A DNA stretch of 32,473 nt from an uncultured Nitrospira sp. (GCA_902500805.1 CABVSA010000030.1:5610-38082), one strand, 5' to 3'; shown: positions 9,104 to 18,587, counted from the stretch's first letter. Made by a program: numbers and translations. Notes: a model not told the origin generated them from the sequence alone.

Positions 9104-10304
9104 GGCGGCGAAGCCTCCGTCGGATGTTGAACTGGACGACCGCGTAGTCGATCAGGGGTGCGAACACATTGGCGAACAAAATCGTAAGCATCACGCCTTC
9201 CGGAAAAGCCGGGTTGGCCACGCGGATCAGCACGGTCATGGCCCCGATCAGAATACCGAAGGCCCAGCGCCCGGCACTCGTCATGGCGGCCGACACGGGG
9301 TCAGTGGCCATGAAGACCGCGCCGAAGGCAAACCCGCCCAGCACCAGGTGCCAGTACCAGGGCATCGCCACCATCGGATTGGTCTCGCTGCCGATCATAT
9401 TGAACAGGAGCGACGCCCCGACCATCCCGACAAAGCACCCGACGATAATGCGCCAGGAAGCGACCCCTGTATAGATCAGGAATGCCGCCCCGAGTAGACA
9501 GGCCAGAGTGGAGGTTTCCCCCATAGAGCCGGGCATCAGGCCGATAAAGGCATCCCACCAAGTGAGGCCCCCACGCATGATCTCCTCGACACCGCCGACT
9601 TTCCCAAGGCTGAGCGCGGTTGCGCCCGAATAGCCATCCACCGCCACCCACACCCGGTCACCGGACATTTCGGCGGGATAGGCGAAAAACAGAAATGCTC
9701 GCGCGGTCAGGGCGGGATTGAGAAAATTCTTGCCGGTCCCGCCGAAAATCTCTTTGCCCAGGACCACACCAAAGGTAATTCCGATGGCCACCATCCAGAG
9801 CGGCATATCGGGGGGCAGCGTCAGCGTGAAGAGCATGGAGGTGACCAGAAAGCCTTCATTGATCTCTTTCTGACGCACCGTGGAGAAGACCGTTTCCCAA
9901 ACGCCACCGACGATTAGGGTCACCAGATAGATCGGCAGAAAATACAAGAAGCCATGGACCGTATTGGCCAGAATACTGCCGGCATCAAACCCGATATGGA
10001 GAGCCGCCAGGAGATCGTACCGCCAGCCGGTCTTGGCCACCCCCATTTTTGCGAGTGCCAGATTGGCCTGATAGCCGGTGTTGAACCAGCTCCACAGGAT
10101 GCAGGGAATCAGCGCCACCACCACGTACACCATCAATCGTTTCAGATCGATGCCGTCCCGCACATGCGGTGCGTGGTGCGTGGTCTCGGGAGAGGAATAG
10201 AAAAACCCATCGACCATCTCGAACACGGGGTAGTACTTCTCATACCGGCCGCCCTTGGCAAACAGGGGCCTGAGACGATCGAGATAGCGTTTCATACCTG
10301 CCAT
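9090..10304 (-). CDS. nqrB: Na+-NQR subunit B (covalent FMN, riboflavin)
   Basis: 404 residues with about ten membrane spans. The FMN attachment site is Thr229 in [12 protein letters not shown]. Other family blocks are [53 protein letters not shown] and [17 protein letters not shown]. NqrB is the large membrane subunit that carries Na+ and, with NqrA, holds the quinone site. The ATG at 10304 shares a base with the nqrA stop (TGATG), indicating coupled translation; a second Met three codons later is an alternative start. Confidence 0.96.
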   Translation of the reverse strand: MAGMKRYLDRLRPLFAKGGRYEKYYPVFEMVDGFFYSSPETTHHAPHVRDGIDLKRLMVYVVVALIPCILWSWFNTGYQANLALAKMGVAKTGWRYDLLAALHIGFDAGSILANTVHGFLYFLPIYLVTLIVGGVWETVFSTVRQKEINEGFLVTSMLFTLTLPPDMPLWMVAIGITFGVVLGKEIFGGTGKNFLNPALTARAFLFFAYPAEMSGDRVWVAVDGYSGATALSLGKVGGVEEIMRGGLTWWDAFIGLMPGSMGETSTLACLLGAAFLIYTGVASWRIIVGCFVGMVGASLLFNMIGSETNPMVAMPWYWHLVLGGFAFGAVFMATDPVSAAMTSAGRWAFGILIGAMTVLIRVANPAFPEGVMLTILFANVFAPLIDYAVVQFNIRRRLRRHVRV

Positions 10305-11683
10305 CAGCCTTCTCTCTCAATCTGGCTCAACACGTTCCGCAACACCGGGCCGTAGTCGTTCTTGCCGACGCACACGAAGGAGCAGAGGGCGAGGTCTTCT
10401 TCGTCCAATTCCATGCAGCCCAGTTGTTGCGCCATGTCGGTGTCGCCCACCATCAGGTAGCGCAGTAATTGCGTCGGGAGGATGTCCAGCGGCATGACAT
10501 CTTCGAAGTTTCCGAAGGGCACCATGGCGCGATGACCTCCGTTCAGCCCGGTGGTCATCCCAAACTCTTCCTTGCGGTAACGAAAGAGGCTCGACAGCAT
10601 GACGTTGCTCTGGGAGAAGGTGTTCCGCCCGGGCGTGAACCAACCCATGAACGTTCGTTCGACCCTCTCCGGAATCACGGATATCTGAAGGTGATGGCGC
10701 CCCAGATAGGACGACCAGCCGGCTGCGTGACGCCCCGACAAGATGGAGCCGGAAATAACACGGTTCTCACCAGCATGAAGCTCATCCTCGATCAACTCTT
10801 CGATACAGGCGCCGAGCCTGGTCTGCAACAGACGTGGCTGTGTGACTTGCGGCCCGCCTAGCGCAACGATGCGGCGAGTCGATATGCGCCCGCTGGTAAA
10901 CAGTTTGCCGATCGCGATCACCTCTTGGTAGTTGAGGTGCCAGACAACCTTATTGACGTCTACGGGTTCGAGAAAATGGATGTGGGTCCCCGGTAGACCG
11001 GCTGGGTGCGGGCCTTCGAAACTCGCCTGACGTACGCGGGTGAGACCTTGTGGCACCGGCAGTTCGGCTGCGGGTGATTTGCATACCCACAGCGGCATGG
11101 TGCCAAGGCACGACAGCACCGTCAGGCCGTGGCCGAATGCCTCAGCCTCTGCAGTAATAATTGGCACGGGATCAGCGGCTAGCGGGTTACTGTCCATTGC
11201 GGTCACGAAGATGGCCGCCGGACGAGTAGTCGGGTCGGCGATCTTGCTGTAGGGACGCGTGCGTAACGCTACCCACAGGCCTGATGCCAAGAGATTCTCC
11301 ACCACCTGCGTGTCGGTCAAGCCGGCCAGCTGGTCGGCAGGGTAGGATGCAAAGGTCTGCTCGTCTTCGGTGTCGTCAAGCCGGATGACGACTGACTGAA
11401 GGAGGCGTTGCGCTCCACGATGGATCGCACGCACCGTACCGGCACCCGGGGCCGTGATGCGTACACCGGGTAACTTCTTGTGTTCGAACAGCGCTTGACC
11501 GAGCTTGACCTTGTTCCCCTCAGCGACCAACATCGCGGGCTTGAGATCGACATGATCTACGCCGAACACGCCGACATGGCGGACGGGTGTGGCAAGATGG
11601 ACCAGCTGCTCCGGCTTCCCACTGATCGGCAAATCCAGCCCTTTTTTTATTCTGATCATCATGGCAGATGCGATGACAGTCAC
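10304..11683 (-). CDS. nqrA: Na+-NQR subunit A
   Basis: 459 residues if the GTG at 11683 (AGGA box 4 bp away) is used; homologues begin at [16 protein letters not shown], which here corresponds to ATG codons at 11662 and 11659, but those lack a visible ribosome site. The protein is soluble and peripheral, with [51 protein letters not shown] and [20 protein letters not shown] as family blocks. NqrA contributes to the quinone-reduction site with NqrB. It is the first gene of the operon; the 284-bp gap to the divergent DUF72 gene must hold its promoter, but I could not pick a convincing -35/-10 pair. Confidence 0.95.
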   Translation of the reverse strand: MTVIASAMMIRIKKGLDLPISGKPEQLVHLATPVRHVGVFGVDHVDLKPAMLVAEGNKVKLGQALFEHKKLPGVRITAPGAGTVRAIHRGAQRLLQSVVIRLDDTEDEQTFASYPADQLAGLTDTQVVENLLASGLWVALRTRPYSKIADPTTRPAAIFVTAMDSNPLAADPVPIITAEAEAFGHGLTVLSCLGTMPLWVCKSPAAELPVPQGLTRVRQASFEGPHPAGLPGTHIHFLEPVDVNKVVWHLNYQEVIAIGKLFTSGRISTRRIVALGGPQVTQPRLLQTRLGACIEELIEDELHAGENRVISGSILSGRHAAGWSSYLGRHHLQISVIPERVERTFMGWFTPGRNTFSQSNVMLSSLFRYRKEEFGMTTGLNGGHRAMVPFGNFEDVMPLDILPTQLLRYLMVGDTDMAQQLGCMELDEEDLALCSFVCVGKNDYGPVLRNVLSQIEREG

Positions 11684-11967
11684 GCTGTCCTAATGGGTCA
11701 ACTGCGATGGTTAGGAGCTGATGTATTATGTACGCCGCTGGATGAGTCTGTCCTTTTCGTCAATCATGAGCCCGGCCATACGTAAAAGGGGCAGTACACG
11801 ACCAGAGTGAAAGGGCCTAGTACAACTGTTTGGACATCGTGCTGTCAAGTCTTCAATTTGGTTTCTGTCGGTGGTAGGGCGAAGTATCGATGACGGTCGA
11901 TCGGAGGCTCGCCTACTGTGGCTTAACTTGATCATGCAACCTTCCGGCACTACACTGCCTTCCAGTC

Positions 11968-12852
11968 ATGGTTCCCCCACTCGTCAGATTCGGTACCTCG
12001 ACTTGGACCTACGAGGGGTGGAAAGGCCAGGTCTATCTCAAGGACTACCCCAAGGGGACGTTTACCAAGCACTGTTTGACCGAGTACTGGCAGTTTCTGC
12101 ACAACGGCTCACCGCTTTTCCGTACCGTCGGCAATGATTCCACGTTCTACCGGCCACCGACGAGCCAGCAGCTTCGTGCCTACCGCGATCAGATGCCTGA
12201 GCACGGGGAGATGTGCTTCAAGGTCTGGGAGGAGATCACGGTGCCGGTGTTCGCCCAGCATCCACGGTATGGAGTGAAGGCAGGCAAGCCGAATCCTCGT
12301 TTCCTCGATGCACAGCTCTTCAACGACCTGGTGCTGGTTCCCTTTCGAGAAGCCCAGTTCCAGGACGGCGCCGGCCCGTTTCTATTTGAGTTTCAACGTC
12401 ACGATCTATCTGTGGGAGAGTTTACCTCTCGACTCGACACGTTCTTTAGCCAGCTTCCGACCGAGTTCAAATACGCGGTCGAAATCCGTAACGCCGGTCT
12501 CCTTGGACCTGAGTATCGGAAGGTGCTGGAAGCGCACGGCGTGGCGCATGTGTACAACCATTGGTCCTACATGCCTGCATTAGCGGAACAGCACAAACGG
12601 ATGCAGAGGACGTTCACAGCGCCATTCACCGTTCTCCGCCTGCTCACGCCGCTCAAAATGAGTTATGCGGATGCCAAGAAACGGGCAGCGCCCTATACCA
12701 AAATTGTCGCGGAACTCCCGGAGATGCGTAGAGACACGGTGGCGCTTATTCAGCAATCGACCAGCCAAGCCAAACCGGCCTATGTCCTAGTGAACAATCG
12801 GAGTGAGGGCAATGCACCGAAAACCATTCAAGCGCTCGTGGAGATGTTGTAA
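11968..12852 (+). CDS. DUF72 (YecE-like) protein
   Basis: 294 residues, cytoplasmic, no signal or membrane segment. RFGTSTWTYEGWKGQVY near the start, NDSTFYRPPT, FCFKVWEE-like MCFKVWEEITVP, FEFQ, KYAVEIRNAGLL, HGVAHVYNHW and the late YVLVNNRSEGNAP are the expected blocks of this TIM-barrel family. No reaction is established for the family. It is divergent from nqrA, with a weak ribosome site, and followed by about 190 bp without a gene. Confidence 0.85.
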   Translation: MVPPLVRFGTSTWTYEGWKGQVYLKDYPKGTFTKHCLTEYWQFLHNGSPLFRTVGNDSTFYRPPTSQQLRAYRDQMPEHGEMCFKVWEEITVPVFAQHPRYGVKAGKPNPRFLDAQLFNDLVLVPFREAQFQDGAGPFLFEFQRHDLSVGEFTSRLDTFFSQLPTEFKYAVEIRNAGLLGPEYRKVLEAHGVAHVYNHWSYMPALAEQHKRMQRTFTAPFTVLRLLTPLKMSYADAKKRAAPYTKIVAELPEMRRDTVALIQQSTSQAKPAYVLVNNRSEGNAPKTIQALVEML

Positions 12853-13046
12853 GTTGCAGGGTCAGTCGGGTGTGAGAGGCCTGTTCAGTCGGCGCTGTTT
12901 TCTCCATGAGTGGTGTTTCTCCATCTCATTGCCATCGCACTGACGTTCCGTGATCTGTGCCCGTCCGTTCCTGACGAACTCCAGCTCAAGATTCCCCTGG
13001 TCGTGCCGAAATAGACAGAGGATCCGTCCGTGATTCGTATGGCCGG

Positions 13047-14990
13047 ATGGACAATGCGACCAAGGACATGCCTTGGCTGATCATCTATCCGTATCCCTTC
13101 TTGATCGAACCAATGACAAAGCCACTCTATGGCCCAATGGTGTTTGGAGCGATTACCTGCTCCCTCTTGGGTCTCGTGGGATGGTTTCACGTCCAGTTCA
13201 CTGAGGTGGAGCCACCGACACTGGATTCAAAAGACGTGTTTGTCTTCCAAGGTCTCACGGGACCGACGGAGAAGACGGTTGTCGCGTCCTCTAGTCTCTC
13301 ATCTCCTCAGGCCTATGCCATCGGTGGTCCGCGTCGATTAGCCCTGTTACTGACAGAGGAGCGATCAAACTGGTTGGGATTGGCGCATGGGCTGAAGTCT
13401 ATCGGTGTACCGTTCGTCGTGACACGAGACTATCGGGAGGCACTCAAGCATCGGGTCATTCTGGCCTATCCAACGATTACAGGAACATCATTTTCGCGTG
13501 AGGCCATTCGCGCATTGGCCGCCGTTCCGCGTCATGGCGGCACCTTGATTGCTACCCAGGTATTGGGTGGGGGACTCGAAGAAGTCTTTGGGTATTCAGA
13601 CGTGGCGGCGACATCGCGTCATCAGGAAATCCGCTGGAATCGATCTCATCCCCTCATGGAACGGATGACTGACCCAGCTGAATGGGTGACCAAACTAAAC
13701 GGCAAGCAGGAAAATTCCGTCGGGACCTACAGCTATGGGCAGGCCAGGGGAGCGCTCGGCAGTTATCCTGACGGGTCGGTGGCTGTGACGGCAAAGGACT
13801 ATGACAGGGGGCATGCCTATGCCATCGGCATCGATCTCGGTGCGCTGTTGTTGAAAGGCTATAACAACCGCACTGATGGATTCACAACCAGTTTTGATAA
13901 TCGATTCGATCCCACGCTAGATGTCTGGCTACGCCTGCTGAAAAGGATATATCAAACGGGAGAGCCGAATGCGGTGACGATCGGCACGGTGCCGTTCGGA
14001 AAGTCGCTCTCCGTCATGTTTACACATGATGTCGATTTTACGGAGTCCATGGCGAATTCAGTTGCCTATGCGGAGTTTGAACGAAGCAAGGGACTGACAG
14101 GAACCTATTTTGTCCAGACGAAATACATTCGGGATTATAACGACGACATTTTTTTCGACGAGCAAGGAGTGCGACATCTGGCCAGATTGGCAGAACTTGG
14201 CATGGAATTGGGGAGTCATACCGTTGCGCACTCTGCCTCATTCAACACGTTTCTCCTGGGGACGGGAGAAGAACAGTACCCCAGTTACCGTCCGTTTGTG
14301 AAAACCCGTGCGAAGGCATTCGGCGCAACGATTCTCGGGGAACTGCGCGTGAGCAAATTTCTCATCGATCGGCTGGGCGGCGGCCCTGCGATGGTGTCAT
14401 TCCGGCCCGGTGAGCTCTCGAATCCGTTCAGCCTGCCACAAGCTTTGGTGGCAACCGGGTTTCGCTATAGTTCCGCGGCGACGGCGAACAATTCATTGAC
14501 GCACTTGCCGTACCAGATGACCTATGACCGGTTGTCGGAGTCAGAAGTCGACATCTTTGAATTTCCCGTCACCATTGAAGACGAGGAATTGCCGCCGATG
14601 GGAGAACGTATCCCGCAAGCTCTGGTGTTGGCGAAGCAGATTGCTCGATATGGCGGCACGGTCGTGGTGCTGATTCACCCGAACATACTCGGTCACAAAT
14701 TGGAGTTCGAGAAGCAATTTTACGAAGCGGTCAAAGACTGGGCCTGGTTCGGATCCATGCGTGAATTTGGGGACTGGTGGTCAGCTCGCAACGTGCTGCA
14801 CGTAGACGTGGCCGACAAAGCCGATCGAAGAATGGTATCCATCAATGCACCACGACGAATCTCCGGTGTGGCAATCGAAGTGCCGATCGGGTGGACCCTG
14901 TTGCCGCAGGAGGGAGTGACGCAAGACGGGAGGACGGTCATTCTGGATGTGGTCGAGCAGACGCGGGTACTCTATTTCGCCGTCGCTTAG
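13047..14990 (+). CDS. Polysaccharide deacetylase-like exported or membrane protein
   Basis: About 647 residues; the start is uncertain, with ATG codons at 13047, 13068 and 13113. The last gives MTKPLYGPMVFGAITCSLLG with a membrane segment near the N-terminus, so the main body is probably outside the cytoplasm. Residues 90-290 look like a GATase/BPL_N-type alpha/beta fold (RRLALLLTEERSNWLG, RHGGTLIATQVLGGG). The second half is a NodB-type deacetylase domain: FTHDVDF supplies the catalytic and metal Asp pair, ELGSHTVAHS the metal His pair, and FRPGELSNPF, VVLIHPNILG later motifs. The expected D/H/H metal triad is therefore kept. Likely acts on a surface or secreted polysaccharide; the substrate is unknown. 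The two-domain build is unusual for short chitooligosaccharide deacetylases. Confidence 0.8.
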   Translation: MDNATKDMPWLIIYPYPFLIEPMTKPLYGPMVFGAITCSLLGLVGWFHVQFTEVEPPTLDSKDVFVFQGLTGPTEKTVVASSSLSSPQAYAIGGPRRLALLLTEERSNWLGLAHGLKSIGVPFVVTRDYREALKHRVILAYPTITGTSFSREAIRALAAVPRHGGTLIATQVLGGGLEEVFGYSDVAATSRHQEIRWNRSHPLMERMTDPAEWVTKLNGKQENSVGTYSYGQARGALGSYPDGSVAVTAKDYDRGHAYAIGIDLGALLLKGYNNRTDGFTTSFDNRFDPTLDVWLRLLKRIYQTGEPNAVTIGTVPFGKSLSVMFTHDVDFTESMANSVAYAEFERSKGLTGTYFVQTKYIRDYNDDIFFDEQGVRHLARLAELGMELGSHTVAHSASFNTFLLGTGEEQYPSYRPFVKTRAKAFGATILGELRVSKFLIDRLGGGPAMVSFRPGELSNPFSLPQALVATGFRYSSAATANNSLTHLPYQMTYDRLSESEVDIFEFPVTIEDEELPPMGERIPQALVLAKQIARYGGTVVVLIHPNILGHKLEFEKQFYEAVKDWAWFGSMREFGDWWSARNVLHVDVADKADRRMVSINAPRRISGVAIEVPIGWTLLPQEGVTQDGRTVILDVVEQTRVLYFAVA

Positions 14991-15125
14991 GCGCAACGGG
15001 ATCCCTCGTTGGAGACTGCATCTCGCCTCCTTCAGCCTAGGCAAAACCCAGGGTGAAGGGGAACGGACCCCATCCCTTTACCGGTAGCCCGTCCCGACCA
15101 TCTCGCCCTGTGATCACGCCCTTCG

Positions 15126-15767
15126 TCAGCTGCCGAATTTCGCCGGAAACTGTTTCGCGATGGCATTCGTCAATGTATCGGCAATCACATAGACATGATG
15201 CTCCATCGCCGTCCAGGTCTCGTCCTCACCCTGGTAATCTTTGTCCTGAAATTTATTGATTTGAAGCACGTGATGGCCAATATTCGTGGTGAACAGGCTG
15301 CGGACCGTGTCTTTAGGGAGGTGCGGATTGATCTGACTGAAAAGGTTGGCGATCTCGTCGGCGATCGAGGCGCCTGTGGCTATGGCCGCCTCCTGACGGC
15401 GCTTATCTCCAGAAACCGTGGCATCGGAGTAGGTCTGAATCATATCATCGTGTTTTGTGAGGAGGGTACGAAACCGCCCCGCCGTTGAATCCCCGTAGAA
15501 CGGAGCCAATGTCTTTGCCATATCTCTTGCGTTGGCCGCCACAGCCTTCTCTGCAAAATCTCGAGATCTCCGATCACCTTTCGCGTTATCCATCACGACA
15601 TGGCGAATCCAAAACACGTGTCGAGACCACTCATCACGTAACACGGCCTGTAGGTCGGCCACGGTGACCGGATGTGGGTCAGAGAGGGAACTTCCTTCAT
15701 GTGCGCAACCCCCTAGGCCGATGATGGTGAAGACCAGCAGTGCAACGGAGCGATGCAGTGTATTCAT
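15126..15767 (-). CDS. Lipoprotein of unknown function
   Basis: 213 residues with a clear lipoprotein signal: MNTLHRSVALLVFTIIGLGG followed by Cys21 (lipobox GLGGC). The mature part is mostly helical, with charged amphipathic segments (DLQAVLRDEWSRHVFWIRHV, RRQEAAIATGASIADEIANL), and several histidines near aromatic residues (HVFWIRHV, NIGHHVLQI, MEHHVYVI). I do not recognise the family. The start has a strong ribosome site (AAGGAAGGAG). Upstream are three GTAAAC boxes at 11-bp spacing (15897-15924), pointing to control by an OmpR/PhoB-type response regulator. It converges with the deacetylase gene; the 135-bp gap between them shows no clear terminator. Confidence 0.75.
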   Translation of the reverse strand: MNTLHRSVALLVFTIIGLGGCAHEGSSLSDPHPVTVADLQAVLRDEWSRHVFWIRHVVMDNAKGDRRSRDFAEKAVAANARDMAKTLAPFYGDSTAGRFRTLLTKHDDMIQTYSDATVSGDKRRQEAAIATGASIADEIANLFSQINPHLPKDTVRSLFTTNIGHHVLQINKFQDKDYQGEDETWTAMEHHVYVIADTLTNAIAKQFPAKFGS

Positions 15768-15896
15768 GGCAACTCCTTCCTTATCGTAAGGTTAGATGGA
15801 CGTCTTTTTTATCCTGCAGCAGAGGTAGTGATCCTAGGCCCTCAAGACAATGCAGGTGATCTAATGTGACCTATACCCCGTTCACATGTCGAACGT

Positions 15897-15924
15897 GTAA
15901 ACGTCATGTAAACGGCAGGTAAAC
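15897..15924. promoter_or_regulatory. Triple 11-bp-spaced GTAAAC direct repeats
   Basis: GTAAAC occurs at 15897-15902, 15908-15913 and 15919-15924, exactly 11 bp apart (GTTTAC reading toward the lipoprotein gene). Tandem boxes with an 11-bp period are the usual binding pattern of OmpR/PhoB-family response regulators. On the minus strand a possible -10 (TATAGG) follows the last box by about 20 bp, and the lipoprotein start is about 130 bp downstream. Confidence 0.55.
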
Positions 15925-15955
15925 AATTGTAGCAGCCTAAGGAGTGTGACAGGCC

Positions 15956-16456
15956 TTACAGCAACAAGTACAGCGCAGCTACAACACCAAAGAATTCGGA
16001 AGTGTTCTTCCCTCTGAGACTGAACCATGGCCCGGCAATCAGACCGACGTGTTGCGTGAAGTGGTATTCCACGGCCGGCGCGATGGAGAGAAGATTGCTG
16101 TATCCTTTGCCCACCATCGCCGACTCACCCTGTGCGCCGAGGCCTGCGGTTCCAGAGAAGTGCGTGGCATTGATCGTCTGGAATCCGATATCGAGCGCGA
16201 GAACGATATGCCGTGTCAGCGTATATTCCCCCGCAAGGGTGAAGGTGGTCACGGATCCGGGCTCAACACGACCCGTAGTGTCGAATCCTCCACCGTAGGA
16301 ATTGAATCCGTGCACCGTGACAGGCGAGTAGAAGCCGTAGGATGCATTCAGGCGGTACCTCAACACATGATCTCCTCCCAGCCGTAGTACTTTCTGCCAG
16401 TCCTTTTCTATCCGGACGGCAGCGGCCCTGGTATCACGAATCAGCGTATTGTCGAT
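15956..16456 (-). pseudogene. Outer-membrane beta-barrel protein, 5'-truncated
   Basis: The frame stays open from just after a TAA at 16457 to the stop at 15956 and reads as barrel protein throughout: DTRAAAVRIEKDWQKVLRLG, then alternating strands such as FTLAGEYTLTRHIVLALDIG, LSIAPAVEYHFTQHVGLIAG and a C-terminal FFGVVAALYLLL. There is no signal peptide and no proper start; the barrel-like frame runs right up to the end of the neighbouring DUF2294 gene and overlaps its last codons. I therefore read it as the C-terminal third or so of a porin/transporter whose front was lost. A GTG at 16366 with a strong GGAGGAG box could still produce 136 residues, but without an export signal. Confidence 0.6.
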
Positions 16457-16821
16457 TTAACGAGCGGCTCATGTAATTTGATAATGAGCGTACTACACCC
16501 GACCTCAGGATCGAGGTCAGTGAGAATGTTTTGAATCTTTACACCAATGGCCTGCTCAATGCGTCCCTGTAATACATGCTGACAAGAGTCAAGCAGGGCA
16601 CGATGAAATCGACGGAGCAGCTCGTGACCTTCAGGTGACCTGGCCAGTTCCGTCTCTGCTGGAATGGACCTGCTTCGGGCTGATGTGACGTAGATCAGCT
16701 CGTCATACACGTGGGCTTGTATGTGCGAATAGTTGGACTTCATGAACTCTGTTTGAAAATCTAAGACTGCGAGCATGACCGCATATTCAATCTCAGCTTT
16801 ATTGGTGACCACTCCAGCCAT
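16441..16821 (-). CDS. DUF2294 protein
   Basis: 126 residues. The pattern AVLDFQTEFMKSNYSHIQAH, YDELIYVTSARSRSIPAETE, LARSPEGHELLRRFHRALLD, IEQAIGVKIQNILTDLDPEV fits DUF2294, a small cytoplasmic family of unknown role (also annotated as Na-translocating decarboxylase-unrelated small proteins in Firmicutes and cyanobacteria). ATG start, 3 bp after the preceding small gene ends, so the two are probably co-transcribed. Its 3' end overlaps the truncated barrel gene. Confidence 0.75.
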   Translation of the reverse strand: MAGVVTNKAEIEYAVMLAVLDFQTEFMKSNYSHIQAHVYDELIYVTSARSRSIPAETELARSPEGHELLRRFHRALLDSCQHVLQGRIEQAIGVKIQNILTDLDPEVGCSTLIIKLHEPLVKSTIR

Positions 16822-16824
16822 TAT

Positions 16825-17040
16825 CTATTCCCCATCCGTGCGCCAAGAGCGAATCCACTCTCCAGTTTCAGGGTCTTCGAGTTTTGTGCTGAAGCGATCT
16901 CGGAGAAAGGTTTCTTGTCGCTCGGTGAGTATTGGTGGGCCGATATGATGACAAAGAGATGAGAGTTCCAACTTCGACACAGGAACCTCTAGGCCTTCCC
17001 AGGCGGCAATGCCTAGATCTTCAGCCGTCAAGACTTTCAT
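16825..17040 (-). CDS. Small hypothetical protein
   Basis: 71 residues from the ATG at 17040, chosen because GGAGG lies 6 bp upstream; a longer frame from 17106 lacks a ribosome site. The sequence (MKVLTAEDLGIAAWEGLEVP, LELSSLCHHIGPPILTERQE, TFLRDRFSTKLEDPETGEWI) is soluble and acidic. I do not recognise it. It precedes the DUF2294 gene by 3 bp and likely shares its transcript. Confidence 0.6.
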   Translation of the reverse strand: MKVLTAEDLGIAAWEGLEVPVSKLELSSLCHHIGPPILTERQETFLRDRFSTKLEDPETGEWIRSWRTDGE

Positions 17041-17122
17041 GCTTCGCCTCCGGTGAGATGCGGGCCGATCTATGAGGGAGGCGATGGACGCTCGAATGAG
17101 CGCCATCGCCTCGATGCGCGCC

Positions 17123-17473
17123 TCAGTAGGCTTTGCTGAATCCGGCTTCGCCGTCGTAGTTCCACAGCTTTTGCGCGGCGGACCACCACCAGCCCTTCTT
17201 GGTCAAGGCGTCCAGGAAGGTATTCACATCCGCATCCTGCACATCCTTGGTGGCCATGAACCGGCACCGGTACCAGTTCACTTGAAGGAGATCGGGACTC
17301 ACGAAGCCAGGCCAGACCTTCGTGCCTCTGTTTGAGATGAATTCACATTTGAACGGTCCGATATCGTCGAATTTCGGGATACCTTTGTCCGTGATGATGT
17401 ACATATCGATGCCGACGAGCTTGATCTCTTTCTTCTTCTTTGTCGCCTTGGCGGTTTCGGTAAATGTTGGCAT
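17123..17473 (-). CDS. Small lysine-rich conserved protein after icd
   Basis: 116 residues with a strong ribosome site (AAGGAG). A lysine-rich N-terminus (TAKATKKKKEIKL) leads into a compact, aromatic-rich domain (GTKVWPGFVSPDLLQVNWYR, CRFMATKDVQDADVNTFLDA, LTKKGWWWSAAQKLWNYDGE). No signal peptide or membrane segment. I recall similar proteins next to isocitrate dehydrogenase in Nitrospira, but no function. It starts 34 bp after the icd stop and is probably on the same sigma-54-driven transcript. Confidence 0.75.
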   Translation of the reverse strand: MPTFTETAKATKKKKEIKLVGIDMYIITDKGIPKFDDIGPFKCEFISNRGTKVWPGFVSPDLLQVNWYRCRFMATKDVQDADVNTFLDALTKKGWWWSAAQKLWNYDGEAGFSKAY

Positions 17474-17507
17474 GAGATATCTCCTTGTTGAGTCTGTGCG
17501 CTCGGGC

Positions 17508-18524
17508 TTAGGCCTTCGCGTGCATTTTGTCCACGATCGCTTGCGCGTACTCGTCGGTCTTGGCGGTGCCGCCGACGTCGTAGGTCACATGCTTTCGCTC
17601 GTCGAGCACGGCGAACATGGCCTTTTCAATACGAGCGGCAGCAGCTTCTTCGTTGAGCCAACGAAGCATCATGATCCCGGAGACCAAGACGGCCGAAGGA
17701 TTGACCTTCTTCATGCCGGCATATTTCGGGGCCGAGCCGTGCACAGCTTCGAAGATCGCGCAGCCGTCGCCGACATTGGCGCCGGGCGCAAATCCCAAAC
17801 CGCCAACCAGTCCAGCGCAGAGATCAGTCAGGATGTCGCCGTAGAGGTTGGGCAATACCAGGCAGTCGAACTGGGCCGGATTTCGTACCAACTGCATGCA
17901 GCAGTTATCCACGATAATGTCACCTGACTCGATGTCCGGATACTTTTTAGCGACCTCCCGGAATGCATCCAGAAAGAGTCCGTCTGTCATCTTCATGATG
18001 TTGGCCTTGTGGACGCAGAAGATCTTCTTACGTCCGTTGGCCTTGGCCCACTTGAAAGCGAAATCGGCGATCCGATAGGAGCCCGGCCAGGTAATGACTT
18101 TCAAGCATTGCGCGACTTCATCCGATACCATGTGTTCGATGGCGGCATAACAGTCTTCAGTGTTCTCGCGGAAATTGATGATGTCGATCTTGTCCCAGGG
18201 TCGCTTGAGCACGGGGATGAGTTTCGCCGGCCGCACATTCGCGTAGAGATCAAAGACCTTACGGAGGGTCACATTGGCGCTCTTGTGTCCCGTACCGATG
18301 GGTGTGGTCGTGGGCCCTTTGAGGGCGACCTTGTTCTTCGCGATGTTTTGAATAGTCTTGTCGGGTAGGAGGGTGCCGTACTTTTCAAGACAGTCCAAAC
18401 CGATGTCTTCGTACTCCCACTTGATGTCAACCCCGCTCGCATCGATGACGAGGCGCACCGCCTCGCAAATTTCCGGGCCGGTGCCTTCTCCCGGTAACAT
18501 CGTGACAACATGCTGTTTCCCCAT
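17508..18524 (-). CDS. icd: Isocitrate dehydrogenase, NAD-type
   Basis: 338 residues from the ATG at 18524 (GGGAGG box 7 bp upstream; the frame extends to 18563 without support). It belongs to the isocitrate/isopropylmalate dehydrogenase family: TMLPGEGTGPEICEAV near the N-terminus, FRENTEDCYAAIEH as the substrate loop, VHKANIMKMTDGLF with the catalytic Lys, NLYGDILTDLCAGLVGGLGF for metal binding, and FEAVHGSAPKYAG before the cofactor site. Oxidises isocitrate to 2-oxoglutarate, or runs in reverse as the CO2-fixing step of the reductive TCA cycle used by Nitrospira. The short, monomer-type length and cofactor region suggest the NAD-like branch, though cofactor choice is inferred. A near-consensus sigma-54 promoter and an enhancer pair lie upstream. 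Confidence 0.9.
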   Translation of the reverse strand: MGKQHVVTMLPGEGTGPEICEAVRLVIDASGVDIKWEYEDIGLDCLEKYGTLLPDKTIQNIAKNKVALKGPTTTPIGTGHKSANVTLRKVFDLYANVRPAKLIPVLKRPWDKIDIINFRENTEDCYAAIEHMVSDEVAQCLKVITWPGSYRIADFAFKWAKANGRKKIFCVHKANIMKMTDGLFLDAFREVAKKYPDIESGDIIVDNCCMQLVRNPAQFDCLVLPNLYGDILTDLCAGLVGGLGFAPGANVGDGCAIFEAVHGSAPKYAGMKKVNPSAVLVSGIMMLRWLNEEAAAARIEKAMFAVLDERKHVTYDVGGTAKTDEYAQAIVDKMHAKA

Positions 18525-18587
18525 TGCAAAACCTCCCTTAAGCAGCAAGGGTAATCGGACCATCCGTTCCCTTTAATTGCTGGTAAA

